A stretch of 64,000 nucleotides of DNA. Source: Rhodobacter sp. GTDB lineage: Bacteria; Pseudomonadota; Alphaproteobacteria; Rhodobacterales; Rhodobacteraceae. The position numbers and the translations under genes are program-made. Position 1 is the stretch's first letter, and each line of letters begins with the position of its first letter. The DNA lies in the NCBI GenBank assembly GCA_016704435.1, contig JADJAB010000008.1, forward strand, positions 1-64,000, given 5' to 3'. Below, in pieces: positions 27,118-36,174 of the stretch. Under the pieces are notes generated by a model. That model did not search any database, was not told the DNA's origin, and was given only the letters and a program-made list of their open reading frames with translations.

Positions 27118-27501
27118 ATGTCAAGCCTTTCCACACTCGCACAGGTTGCCGCCGGCGGCGCCATCGGCGCCAGCGCGCGCTATCTGGTCAACATCACCTC
27201 CGGCCGCCTGTTCGGCACCGGCTTTCCCATCGGCACGCTGACCGTGAACGTCGCCGGCTCCTTCCTCATGGGCCTGCTGGTCGTCGTGCTGGCCGAGAAA
27301 TCCGGCAACCGCCTGGCCCCTTTCCTGATGACCGGCATCCTGGGCGGCTTCACCACCTTCTCGGCCTTCTCGCTGGACACCATCACGCTGTGGGAGCGCG
27401 GGCAAACCGGCCTTGCCGCCGCCTATGTGCTGGCCTCGGTCATCCTTTCCCTTGCCGCCATCTTGCTGGCGCTACATCTTTTCCGCGGGGCCTTCGCATG
27501 A
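27118..27501 (+). CDS. crcB: Fluoride exporter CrcB/Fluc
   Basis: This small four-helix fluoride channel has 127 residues and works as an antiparallel dimer. The hallmarks are GGAIGASARYLVN, the pore segment GTLTVNVAGSFLMG and GGFTTFSAFSLDT with its conserved Phe and Thr/Ser residues. The gene overlaps the pseudouridine synthase gene by ATGA. No fluoride riboswitch could be recognised in the 33-bp gap upstream, so it appears to be expressed as part of the operon. Confidence 0.95.
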   Translation: MSSLSTLAQVAAGGAIGASARYLVNITSGRLFGTGFPIGTLTVNVAGSFLMGLLVVVLAEKSGNRLAPFLMTGILGGFTTFSAFSLDTITLWERGQTGLAAAYVLASVILSLAAILLALHLFRGAFA

Positions 27502-28544
27502 GCGGCGTGAAACTTCTGACCGTGTCCGAAGACGACGGCGAACAGCGGCTCGACCGCTGGATGAAGCGGCGCTTCCCGCATGTCACCCAGGGGGCGGTCG
27601 AAAAGATGTGCCGCACCGGGCAGATCCGGGTCGACTCCGGCCGCGCCAAGGCCTCGGACCGCGTCAGCCCCGGCCAGACCATCCGCATCCCGCCCCTGCC
27701 CGACACCGAGGCGCCAAGCCGCCCGGGGCCTGATGGCATCAGCGCAGCCGACGCCAAGATGATCCAGTCCGCCGTGCTGTGGAAGGACGACCATATCATC
27801 GTCCTCAACAAGCCCGCAGGTCTGGCCAGCCAGGGTGGCTCCGGCATGGGCGACCGCCATGTCGATGGCCTGACCGAGGCGCTGAAGTTCGGCTACAAGG
27901 ACCGCCCCAAACTGGTGCACCGGCTCGACAAGGACACCTCGGGCATCCTGCTGCTGGCCCGCACCGACCGCGTCGCGCGCGGCTTGTCGGAAACCCTGCG
28001 CCACCGCGAGGCGCGCAAGATCTACTGGGCCGTGGTCGCCGGCGTGCCGAACCCGCGCAAGGGCTCGATCAAGTTCCTGCTGGAAAAGGCCCCCGGTCGC
28101 GGCCGGGGCGGCGAGGGGGAAAAGATGCAATGCATCCACCCCGCCAAGGCCAGGGAGCACCCCGAGGCCAAACGCGCCCAGACCGATTTCTTCACCCTGT
28201 GGTTCCTCGGCGACCGGCTCAGCTGGATGGCGCTTGAACCCGTCACCGGCCGCACCCACCAGCTGCGCGCCCATATGGCCGAGATCGGCCACCCGATCCT
28301 GGGCGATGGCAAATACGGCGGCTCGGACGCGCATAACCCCGGCGATGGCTGGGGCGCGGGGATCGGCGGCGACATCTCGAAAAAGCTGCACCTGCACGCG
28401 CGCTCGATCACCATCGAACATCCGGTCACCAAGGAAATCCTGACCTTCACCGCGCCCTTGCCGGACCACATGGCCGCGACCTGGAAGGCACTGGACTGGA
28501 ACGAAAAGGACGTGCCCGCCGACCCGTTCGAAGTGTTCAAATGA
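27498..28544 (+). CDS. rluC: RluA/RluC-family pseudouridine synthase
   Basis: This enzyme makes pseudouridine in 23S rRNA. It has 348 residues. The N-terminal S4-like domain is QRLDRWMKRRFPHVTQGAVE and onward. The catalytic domain has the Asp motif HRLDKDTSGILLLAR and the later GRTHQLRAHMAEIGHPILGD. Family assignment is sure; the exact target sites (RluC-like 955/2504/2580) are inferred. It overlaps crcB upstream and the ATP12 gene downstream by four bases each, so all three are coupled. Confidence 0.9.
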   Translation: MSGVKLLTVSEDDGEQRLDRWMKRRFPHVTQGAVEKMCRTGQIRVDSGRAKASDRVSPGQTIRIPPLPDTEAPSRPGPDGISAADAKMIQSAVLWKDDHIIVLNKPAGLASQGGSGMGDRHVDGLTEALKFGYKDRPKLVHRLDKDTSGILLLARTDRVARGLSETLRHREARKIYWAVVAGVPNPRKGSIKFLLEKAPGRGRGGEGEKMQCIHPAKAREHPEAKRAQTDFFTLWFLGDRLSWMALEPVTGRTHQLRAHMAEIGHPILGDGKYGGSDAHNPGDGWGAGIGGDISKKLHLHARSITIEHPVTKEILTFTAPLPDHMAATWKALDWNEKDVPADPFEVFK

Positions 28545-29248
28545 GCGGCTGGACGGCAAAACGGTTCTGGACCAAGGCCACCGCAGAGACCGTCGAGGGC
28601 GGCTTCACCGTGCGGCTGGACGGGCGGCCGGTAAAGACCCCGGCCAAGGCGGCGCTGACCCTGCCCAGCCGGACGCTTGCCGAAGCCATCGCAGCCGAAT
28701 GGGATGCGCAGACCGGCGTGGTGAAGCCGGCCGCCATGCCGCTGGCCCGTGCGGCCAATTCCGCCATCGACAAGGTGGCGCCGATGCGCGACGCGGTGAT
28801 CGCCGAGCTTGCCGGCTATGGCGGCACCGACCTGGTCTGCTACCGCGCCGAGGCGCCCGAGGCGCTGATCGCCGCCCAGGCCGCCGCCTGGGACCCGCTG
28901 GTCGACTGGGCCGCCACCGCCTTGCGGGCGCCCTTGCGGATCACCCAAGGCGTGATCCCGGTCGCCCAGGCCCCGGACAGCCTGTCGCGGCTGACCGACC
29001 GCGTCGCCGCCCTGTCGGATTTCGAACTGGCCGGCCTGCACGACCTCGTCGCGATCTCCGGCTCGCTGGTGCTGGCACTTGCCGTGGCGGAAGGCCGGTT
29101 GGAGCCCGAAGCCGCCTTTGACCTCAGCCGGGTGGACAACCGCTGGCAGTCCGACCTCTGGGGCGCGGACGCGGAAGAGGCGGAAACCGAGGCGCTGCGC
29201 CGCGCGGCTTTCCTGCAGGCGCACCGATTCTTGGCATTGTGTCGGTAA
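28541..29248 (+). CDS. ATP12-family F1-ATPase assembly chaperone
   Basis: This is a homologue of mitochondrial Atp12, which assists assembly of the alpha subunit into the F1-ATPase. It has 235 residues. Typical segments are KRFWTKATAETVEGGFTVRL, then DGRPVKTPAKAALTLPSRTL, AEAIAAEWDAQ, DLVCYRAEAPEAL and VDNRWQSDLWGADAEE near the end. It is common in alphaproteobacteria. The start overlaps the preceding stop (ATGA). The next gene, aapJ, is 234 bp away; that gap carries its leader and promoter, but I see no convincing promoter boxes. Confidence 0.92.
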   Translation: MSGWTAKRFWTKATAETVEGGFTVRLDGRPVKTPAKAALTLPSRTLAEAIAAEWDAQTGVVKPAAMPLARAANSAIDKVAPMRDAVIAELAGYGGTDLVCYRAEAPEALIAAQAAAWDPLVDWAATALRAPLRITQGVIPVAQAPDSLSRLTDRVAALSDFELAGLHDLVAISGSLVLALAVAEGRLEPEAAFDLSRVDNRWQSDLWGADAEEAETEALRRAAFLQAHRFLALCR

Positions 29249-29482
29249 CACTTTGGCCTTTTGACCGGCAGATACCCGGCACAACCCGCGGATTTCCTGC
29301 GCAAGGCAAGGAAAACAGGCAATTTTCCTCAAGTCCCGGAACGGGCCTTGACCATCCAAAGCGCTTTCGCGGAAACTCGCGCCACTGGGAGAGGCTCACC
29401 TCCAACAGCATCAACGTCCTTGCGCCAAGCGCGGGCACAAAAAACCACCGCCGGCAACGGCGGCAACTCAGGATGAGGTAAC

Positions 29483-30499
29483 ATGAAAAAAACGGTATTC
29501 CTCGGCGCTCTTGCAGCTTCGACCGTGATCGCGGGCGCGGCATTCGCCGGCACGCTTGATGACGTGAAGGCCCGCGGCGAGCTGATCTGCGGCTCGAACA
29601 CCGGCCTGACCGGCTTCGGCATGCCCGATGCGAACGGCGAATGGATCGGCTTCGACGTCGCTCTGTGCCGCGCTGTTGCCGCAGCGGTGCTGGGCGACCC
29701 TTCGAAGGTCAAGTTCGTTCCCACCACCGGCGAAACCCGCTTCACCGCGCTGTCCTCGGGCGAGGTCGACGTGCTGATCCGGAACTCGACCTGGACCTAT
29801 TCGCGCGACAGCGACCTGAAGCTCGACTTCGTCGCCGTCAACTACTACGACGGCCAGGGCTTCATGGTGAAGAAAGACCTCGGTGTGTCGTCGGCGAAAG
29901 AGCTTGATGGCGCCACCGTCTGCATCCAGACCGGCACCACCACCGAACTGAACCTGGCGGACTTCTTCAAGTTCAACAACATCTCCTACACGCCCGTTAC
30001 CGTGCAGGACGACAGCGAAGCCCAGCGCCAGTATCTGTCGGGCGCCTGCGACGCCTATACCACCGACGCCTCGGGCCTGGCCGCAGCCCGTGCCACCATG
30101 GCCGACGCCGAAAGCCACATCATCCTGCCCGAGATCATCTCGAAGGAACCGCTTGGCCCGGTCGTGCGCCATGGCGACAACCAGTGGGGCGATATCGTCC
30201 GCTGGACCTTCAACGCGCTTCTGATCGCCGAGGAGAAGGGCATCACCAAGGCCAACATCGAGGAAGTCGCCGCGTCGACGACCGACCCCGAAGTGCGCCG
30301 GATGCTGGGCCTGGAAGGCGAGATGGGCCCCATGCTTGGCCTTGACGCCGGGGCCTTCAAGGCGGCCATCCTGGCCGGCGGCAACTATGGCGAGATCTTC
30401 GAGGCCAACATCGGCTCTTCCACCCCGATCGGTCTGGCCCGCGGCCTGAACGCGCTGTGGACCCAGGGCGGCCTGCAGTACGCTCCGCCGTTCCGCTGA
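29483..30499 (+). CDS. aapJ: General L-amino acid ABC transporter, binding protein
   Basis: This periplasmic binding protein belongs to the broad-range amino acid importer called Aap in rhizobia and Bzt in Rhodobacter, where it takes up glutamate, glutamine, aspartate and asparagine. It has 338 residues. The signal peptide ends at GAAFA before GTLDDVKARGELICGSN. GMPDANGEWIGFDVALCRAV and VDVLIRNSTWTYSRD are typical, as is the terminal STPIGLARGLNALW. GAGG precedes the ATG by about seven bases. The four aap genes follow in order J-Q-M-P. A strong hairpin after this gene probably keeps its mRNA level above that of the membrane subunits. Confidence 0.95.
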   Translation: MKKTVFLGALAASTVIAGAAFAGTLDDVKARGELICGSNTGLTGFGMPDANGEWIGFDVALCRAVAAAVLGDPSKVKFVPTTGETRFTALSSGEVDVLIRNSTWTYSRDSDLKLDFVAVNYYDGQGFMVKKDLGVSSAKELDGATVCIQTGTTTELNLADFFKFNNISYTPVTVQDDSEAQRQYLSGACDAYTTDASGLAAARATMADAESHIILPEIISKEPLGPVVRHGDNQWGDIVRWTFNALLIAEEKGITKANIEEVAASTTDPEVRRMLGLEGEMGPMLGLDAGAFKAAILAGGNYGEIFEANIGSSTPIGLARGLNALWTQGGLQYAPPFR

Positions 30500-30511
30500 T
30501 CTGAACCACAG

Positions 30512-30536
30512 GGGCGCGCCCGGACCGGGCGCGCCC
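30512..30536 (+). terminator. Intercistronic hairpin after aapJ
   Basis: GGGCGCGCCC (30512-30521) pairs with a second copy at 30527-30536; the unit is self-complementary, and a short CTTT follows. It lies 13 bp after aapJ within the operon. Such hairpins act as partial terminators or mRNA stabilisers between a binding protein and its permeases. Confidence 0.65.
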
Positions 30537-30630
30537 GCTTTGCGTCTGAAGAACACCCGATCCGCGCGGAGCGATCTCCGCCATAACCGGCGAAAACGCC
30601 GGACCAGCGACGGGACACAGGGGGTAACGC

Positions 30631-31968
30631 ATGACTTTGGCCACCGGAATGCCCGCAGGGGCGCCGAAGGAAGGCTTCCGGCTTTCCATGCTGATCTACG
30701 ATACGCGCTTCCGCGCCATCACCATCCAGGTGGTCGTGCTGATCGCATTCCTGCTCCTGGTGGGCTGGCTGGTCGACAACACGATCCAGAACCTCGCCGC
30801 CAAGGACAAGAACATCGACTTCGGCTTTCTCTGGGTCCGCGCCGGTTATGACATCGAGCAGCAACTGATCCCCTATACCAACGATTCCGTGCATGGCCGC
30901 GCCGTCATCATCGGCCTGCTCAACACGCTGCTCGTGGCGTTCTTCGGCTGCATCTTCGCGACGATCATAGGGGTTCTGGCGGGCGTGCTGCGGCTGTCGA
31001 AGAACTGGCTCGTCTCGGGGCTGATGACGATCTATGTCGAGACCTTCCGCAACGTGCCCTTGCTGCTCTGGATCATTCTGGTCTTCGTCGTCACCTCGGA
31101 AACCCAGCCGCAGCCGAACGCCTTCAAGATAACGCAGGCGATGGTGGACAGCTACGCCACCGAGGACACGTCGGACGACATCTACCCCGAAGCCTCGAAG
31201 ATGCTGTTCGGCACGGTCGCGCTGACCAACCGCGGCACCTACATGGCCGCGCCGCTGCTGTCGCGCCCGCTGGGCGGGACAGAGGTCGCCAGCATCCCGG
31301 CCAACTTCTCGGTGCTGGCGACGCTGGCGGTCATCATCGGCTCGGTGCTGACCAATCGCGCGCTGCTGCGCCGTGCCAGGCTGGTCCAGGAAGATACCGG
31401 CCTGCGCCCGACGACCTGGTGGAAATCGCTGCTGATCCTGTTCGCTCCGGTGGTCCTCTTGCTGGTGGCGATGGGCTTTCACCTGGAAATCCCGGTCTTT
31501 CCCTCGAACGAGGCGGGCGTCTCGACCGGCTTCAACTTCCAGGGCGGCTTTCTGGTCCAGCACAGCTTCACCGCCCTTCTGATTGCGCTGTCGCTCTATA
31601 CCGGTGCCTTCATCGCCGAGATCGTCCGCGCCGGAATCCTGGCCATCAGCCACGGCCAGACCGAGGCCGCCTTCGCCCTGGGCCTTCGCCCCGGCCGCAC
31701 GATGAACCTGATCGTCCTGCCGCAGGCGCTGCGCGTCATCATCCCGCCGCTGATCAGCCAGTTCCTGAACCTGACCAAGAACACCTCGCTGGGCATCGCG
31801 GTCAGCTACCTTGACCTGCGCGGCACGCTGGGCGGCATCACGCTGAACCAGACCGGACGAGAGCTGGAGTGCATGCTCTTGATGATGCTGACCTATCTGA
31901 TCATCAGCCTGCTGATTTCCTCGCTGATGAACGTCTACAACAATGCCGTCAAGCTGAAGGAGCGCTGA
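30631..31968 (+). CDS. aapQ: General L-amino acid ABC transporter permease
   Basis: This is the first membrane subunit of the Aap/Bzt importer (445 residues). The N-terminal membrane segments (TIQVVVLIAFLLLVGWLVDN, then VIIGLLNTLLVAFFGCIFAT) precede a long periplasmic stretch. The C-terminal HisM-like permease domain contains LYTGAFIAEIVRAGILAISH and the cytoplasmic EAA loop (QTEAAFALGLRPGRTM and LPQALRVIIPPLISQFLN). The length is slightly above the usual 400. The gene is intact and followed after one base by aapM. Confidence 0.93.
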   Translation: MTLATGMPAGAPKEGFRLSMLIYDTRFRAITIQVVVLIAFLLLVGWLVDNTIQNLAAKDKNIDFGFLWVRAGYDIEQQLIPYTNDSVHGRAVIIGLLNTLLVAFFGCIFATIIGVLAGVLRLSKNWLVSGLMTIYVETFRNVPLLLWIILVFVVTSETQPQPNAFKITQAMVDSYATEDTSDDIYPEASKMLFGTVALTNRGTYMAAPLLSRPLGGTEVASIPANFSVLATLAVIIGSVLTNRALLRRARLVQEDTGLRPTTWWKSLLILFAPVVLLLVAMGFHLEIPVFPSNEAGVSTGFNFQGGFLVQHSFTALLIALSLYTGAFIAEIVRAGILAISHGQTEAAFALGLRPGRTMNLIVLPQALRVIIPPLISQFLNLTKNTSLGIAVSYLDLRGTLGGITLNQTGRELECMLLMMLTYLIISLLISSLMNVYNNAVKLKER

Positions 31969-31969
31969 G

Positions 31970-33764
31970 ATGGACCGCCCCTTCGTCCGGACCGAGATGC
32001 TGCCCTCGCAGGAACCGCCGAACCGTGAACCGGGGCCGGTGAAATGGCTGCATGAAAACCTGTTCTCCGGCCGGCTGAACACGATTCTGACCGTCCTGGG
32101 CACCGCCGCCGTGGTCTGGCTGGTCTGGACCGCCTTCCCCTGGTGGTGGCATTCGGTCTGGAACGCCAGCTCCTTGCGCGAATGCCGCGAGGTCGTCGCG
32201 GCCAGTGGCGGCACCGAAGGCGCCTGCTGGGCGGTGATCCGCGAGCGCTGGCACCAGTACATCTTCGGCTTCTACCCGCCCGAGCTGTACTGGCGCCCGG
32301 TCTTCGCCTTCGGCCTGCTGCTGGTGGCACTGGCGCCGGTGCTTTACTGGAACGACCGCAAGGGTGCCATCCTGACTGGTGTCGCGGGTGTGCTGGCGGT
32401 CCTGGCCATGCTGGCGCTTTCCGCGCCGGGGACGATCGTGCTGACCATCGCGCTGGTCATGGCCGCCCTTTTCGCGCTGGCATGGGTGATGCCGAAACAG
32501 TTGCTCTGGGTCACCCTGACCTATCCCTTTGTGGTGATCTGGGTTCTCTGGGGCGGTTCCGTCTGGGTGCCGGTCAGCGGCATTCTTTCGGTCGGCTTCG
32601 GCGTCGGCGCGGGCCTGCTCTACAACCGCACCCGGATTCCGGAACTGACGCTGGTCTTCGCGGTGATTGCCGCAATCGGCGCCGCGCTGATCGCCGCCAC
32701 GATCATCGGCTATGGCAACAACGTCACGGCCGACTTCCTGCGCAAGATGTCGGAGGCCGATTTCTACCCCGGCTTCCTGTCCGACAGCGGCCCGCTGCTC
32801 AAGGCGCTGGGGGCGGTGGTCTCGGCGGCGATCTGGGTGATCTCGATCGCGGTCTGGGCGCTGGTCGCGCTGTTGCGCGGTGTCAGCTATGTGCTGAACC
32901 TGAACCTGTCGATGATCTGGGACTTCCGCTTTGCCGAGGTCTTCGGCATCGGCGCGCTTCTGGCCGCCATCGGCACCTTCAACGCCGCGCGCAGCCGGGC
33001 GGCCGGAGTCGGCATCTTCATCGGCCTTTTTCGGGATCGGCGCCTGGTGGGTGCTGGCGCATCCGTTCGTGGTCAAGGCGCTGTCCGGCACCATCCCGTT
33101 CCGGCTGGTCCCGATCGGCTCCGACCAGTTCGGCGGCTTCCTTCTGGCCATCGTGATCGGCATCACCGCCATCGCCGCATCGCTGCCCCTGGGCATCCTG
33201 CTGGCACTTGGCCGGCGGTCGGACATGTTCCTGGTCAAGACCCTCTCGGTCGGCTTCATCGAGTTCATCCGCGGCGTGCCGCTGATCACGCTGCTGTTCA
33301 CCGCCTCGCTGCTCCTGGCCTATTTCCTGCCGCCGGGCACAAACTTCGACCTGATCCTGCGGGTCATCATCCTCGCCGCGCTGTTCTCGGCCGCCTATAT
33401 CGCCGAGGTCGTGCGCGGCGGCCTCGCCGCCCTGCCGCGCGGCCAGTATGAAGCTGCCGATGCGCTGGGGCTGGACTACTGGCAGGCGCAACGGCTGATC
33501 ATCATGCCGCAGGCGCTGAAGATCTCGATCCCCGGCATCGTGTCGACCTTCATCGGGCTGTTCAAGGACACCACGCTGGTGTCCTTCGTCGGCCTGCTCG
33601 ACCCGCTGCGCGGTGTCACCCAGATCGTCCGCGCCGACATCAACTGGAAGGGTATCTACTGGGAGCCCTACATCTTCGTCGGCGTCATCTTCTTTCTCAT
33701 CTGCTTCGGCATGTCGCGGTATTCCATGTACCTCGAACGCAAGCTGAAGACCGATCACCGTTAA
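31970..33764 (+). CDS. aapM: General L-amino acid ABC transporter permease, enlarged, one frameshift
   Basis: This is the second membrane subunit. The N-terminus MDRPFVRTEMLPSQEPP and the region RWHQYIFGFYPPELYWRPVF are typical. The C-terminal permease domain is also typical (IEFIRGVPLITLLFTASLLL, then YIAEVVRGGLAALPRGQYEA, ADALGLDYWQAQ and PGIVSTFIGLFKDTTLVS). Between them lie about 200 extra residues, mostly hydrophobic (for instance GAILTGVAGVLAVLAMLALS and SAAIWVISIAVWALVALLRG). The total is about 598 residues, against about 400-430 expected. The frame breaks at the T run 33027-33031, leaving FIGLF and FFGIGAWWVLAH in different frames; this is probably a read error. The stop lies 10 bp before aapP. 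Confidence 0.85.
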
Positions 33765-33774
33765 GGAGCCCCCC

Positions 33775-34546
33775 ATGGCCGAAGCGCAAAAGCAGATGCA
33801 GGTCTCCGACGAGATCGCCATCGACATCCGCCAGATGAACAAATGGTTCGGCACCTTCCACGTGCTGCGCGACATCAACATGACGGTGAACCGCGGCGAG
33901 CGGATCGTGATCTGCGGGCCGTCGGGGTCCGGCAAGTCCACCCTGATCCGCTGCATCAACCGGCTGGAGGAACACCAGTCCGGTCATATCGTGGTGGACG
34001 GGACCGAGCTGACCAGCGACCTGAAGAACATCGACAAGGTGCGCTCCGAAGTCGGGATGGTGTTCCAGCACTTCAACCTGTTCCCGCATCTGACGATCCT
34101 GGAAAACCTGACGCTGGCGCCGATCTGGGTCCGCAAGACCCCCAAGCGCGAGGCCGAGGAAACCGCGATGTATTTCCTGGAAAAGGTGAAGATCCCCGAA
34201 CAGGCGCTGAAATACCCCGGCCAGTTGTCGGGCGGCCAGCAGCAGCGGGTGGCCATCGCCCGCAGCCTGTGCATGAAGCCGCGCATCATGCTGTTCGACG
34301 AGCCGACCTCGGCGCTGGACCCTGAGATGATCAAGGAAGTTCTGGATACGATGATCGAGCTGGCCGAGGACGGCATGACCATGATCTGCGTGACCCACGA
34401 GATGGGCTTTCGCCCAGGCGGTGGCGAACCGGGTGATCTTCATGGATCAGGGCCAGATCGTCGAACAGAACGAGCCGAAAGAGTTCTTCTCGAACCCGCA
34501 GTCAGACCGGACCAAGCTGTTCCTCAGCCAGATCCTCGGCCATTGA
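33775..34546 (+). CDS. aapP: General L-amino acid ABC transporter ATPase, one frameshift
   Basis: This is the ATPase of the Aap/Bzt importer, expected to be about 256 residues. It shows Walker A GPSGSGKST, Q-loop FQHFNLFPHL, signature LSGGQQQRVAIARSL and Walker B IMLFDEPTSALD, then the H-loop VTHEMGF. One extra T in the run 34408-34410 throws the rest out of frame. Without it the ending is AQAVANRVIFMDQGQIVEQN, then EPKEFFSNP and FLSQILGH with a TGA at 34544-34546. Taken literally, the shifted frame would run on past that stop with unrelated sequence. GGAG precedes the ATG. Confidence 0.9.
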
Positions 34547-34547
34547 C

Positions 34548-34886
34548 ATGCGCGGCCCGTCACTTGCATGCCTGTCGCTTCTCTGGGCCAGTGCCGCTAC
34601 AGCCGAGATCGACGTGCCCCGCAAGGCCGATTGCCTTCTGGTGGTCCAGGCCGAAAAGCTGATCGGCGGCTCGTGCATGTTCACCGCGCTGGATGCCGAC
34701 GGCTCGTTCTCCATCAGCAGTCTGAACGGTCAGTTCTTCGCTTATGTGCTGGTTGATCGGCCAGGCGTGGCGCGGGGCTACTGGAACGGCGCCCCCTATG
34801 CCGGCCATGCCCATGATCCGCTGGGCCAATTGCGCCGCGATGATGCCTGCTGGGTCAACGATGTCGCTTCGGTCTGCGCCTGGTAG
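34548..34886 (+). CDS. Small secreted protein of unknown function
   Basis: This 112-residue protein starts one base after the aapP stop, so it is in the amino acid transporter operon. An N-terminal signal peptide is evident (MRGPSLACLSLLWASAATA, cut before EIDVP). The mature part has four Cys residues (ADCLLVV, GSCMF, DACW, SVCAW), which could form two disulfides in the periplasm, and a central FTALDADGSFSISSLNGQFF. I do not recognise the family. The location suggests a periplasmic accessory, but no function can be claimed. Confidence 0.75.
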   Translation: MRGPSLACLSLLWASAATAEIDVPRKADCLLVVQAEKLIGGSCMFTALDADGSFSISSLNGQFFAYVLVDRPGVARGYWNGAPYAGHAHDPLGQLRRDDACWVNDVASVCAW

Positions 34887-34898
34887 GGGCAGACCGGC

Positions 34899-35402
34899 CT
34901 AGGCCGCAATCTCGCGCGGCACCACGAAATCGACCGTCACGCCCTGACCGAACGCCACCTCCGACCATGCGTCGATGGCGAAATCCACCACCAGCGTGGC
35001 GCCCGTCGGGTATCTGGTGAACTCCGAGCTCATCGGTGTCTTCGACACCAGCCGATGCGCGAATTCCGCGATGCCGGGGTTGTGGCCGATCACCATCACG
35101 CAATCGCCCCTGGCGTGCTTCAAGACCGCCATCATCACATCCGGCCCGGCGTGATACAGCGCCGGCTTCAGCTCCAGCAAAGGCGTGCCGGGCAGCGCCG
35201 GGGCGATGCCGGAAACCGTCGCGCGCGTCCGCAGGGCGTCAGAGCACAGCACCTCGTCGGGCACATGGCCACGGCTGGCCAGCCATTGCCCCAGATCGGC
35301 CGCCGCCGCCTTGCCGCGCTCGTTCAGCGGCCGGTCGTGATCCGGCGTCATCGGATCGTCCCAGGAAGACTTGGCATGGCGCGTCAGGATCAGCCGCTTC
35401 AT
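34899..35402 (-). CDS. SixA-like histidine phosphatase
   Basis: This small histidine-phosphatase-superfamily protein has 167 residues. It has the catalytic RHA version of the RHG motif in LILTRHAKSSWDDP and the second His in VMVIGHNPGIAEFAHRL. NERGKAAAADLGQWL is the usual linker. SixA in E. coli dephosphorylates phosphohistidine on a phosphorelay or phosphotransferase protein; the target here is unknown. The start at 35402 overlaps the stop of the ferredoxin-like gene (ATGA), so the two are coupled. It converges with the small secreted protein gene, with only 12 bp between them. Confidence 0.85.
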   Translation of the reverse strand: MKRLILTRHAKSSWDDPMTPDHDRPLNERGKAAAADLGQWLASRGHVPDEVLCSDALRTRATVSGIAPALPGTPLLELKPALYHAGPDVMMAVLKHARGDCVMVIGHNPGIAEFAHRLVSKTPMSSEFTRYPTGATLVVDFAIDAWSEVAFGQGVTVDFVVPREIAA

Positions 35403-36058
35403 TTGTGGAACTGCCTCATGTGATACGCCGATTGCTCCGGCATCCTTGCATAGGCGTGGCCAGCCGGGCAAGCGCGCCGCACCAGGCAGCCACCTTGCAG
35501 GCAATCGCCGCCCATCGTGTCCAGCCAGCCATGGCAGGCCGGCACGTCATAGCCGCCTTCGCCCAGCGCACCGGCCGGGCAGGCCGCAAGGCAGGGCCGG
35601 GCGCAGCTGTCGCAGGGCTTCTCGCCCACCGGCACCGCCAATGCCTCGCGCAGCGCAAGCGCGCCGCGAAAGCTGACCATCAGGCCCTGCCGATCATGCA
35701 CCAGCAGCCGCACCGGGCTGTCCCAGCAACGGCCCGTGCGCAGGGCCCACCGGGTGAACGGCTGATACGGCGGCCCGCCGAACGGAAACAGCGCCTTGGC
35801 CCCCAGATCGCAGGCCAGCCGCCCGATCACCCGGCGCGACCAGCGGTCCACCGGGTCCGGTGCGCCGTCCCATTCCGGCTGTGCCTGAAGATGCGGCCAG
35901 AACCCCGGCTCTTTCGGGCCCAGCAGAACCAGCGTGCGGGTGCCGGGCGGCAGCCCCTGCCCTCCCGCCCCGGGGGCAAACCCGCCCAGGATCTCCAGGT
36001 GATGCAGGGCCAGGTCGCGGCCCAGATCGGCCAGGGTCAGAGGCGATTCGCCATTCAT
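35399..36058 (-). CDS. Ferredoxin-like Cys-rich protein
   Basis: This protein of about 219 residues is found in Rhodobacterales and usually named ferredoxin. The Cys-rich part is EKPCDSCARPCLAACPAGAL, followed by VPACHGWL, GGDCLQGGCLVRRACPAGHA and the typical end YHMRQFHK. The Cys count could support one or two iron-sulfur clusters, and the layout recalls the ferredoxin half of QueG/epoxyqueuosine reductase. The N-terminal part (MNGESPLTLADLGRDLALHH) has no motif I know. The ATG at 36058 is chosen because upstream codons are not family-like. It is coupled to the phosphatase gene. Confidence 0.7.
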   Translation of the reverse strand: MNGESPLTLADLGRDLALHHLEILGGFAPGAGGQGLPPGTRTLVLLGPKEPGFWPHLQAQPEWDGAPDPVDRWSRRVIGRLACDLGAKALFPFGGPPYQPFTRWALRTGRCWDSPVRLLVHDRQGLMVSFRGALALREALAVPVGEKPCDSCARPCLAACPAGALGEGGYDVPACHGWLDTMGGDCLQGGCLVRRACPAGHAYARMPEQSAYHMRQFHK

Positions 36059-36174
36059 GGTTAATGCCGCCCCTTGCGCGAAAGCTGCCAGACGTTTGCC
36101 ATACGTTTGCCAGACGCAATGCAGCCTATCCGCCGGCCGCAAATTGACAGGATTAACACAGCGTTCCCAATCTC

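Noticed and set aside
30385..32262. A 625-codon open frame on the minus strand across aapQ and aapM
   Set aside because: Low-complexity Gln/Asp/Arg-rich translation antisense to clear transporter genes.
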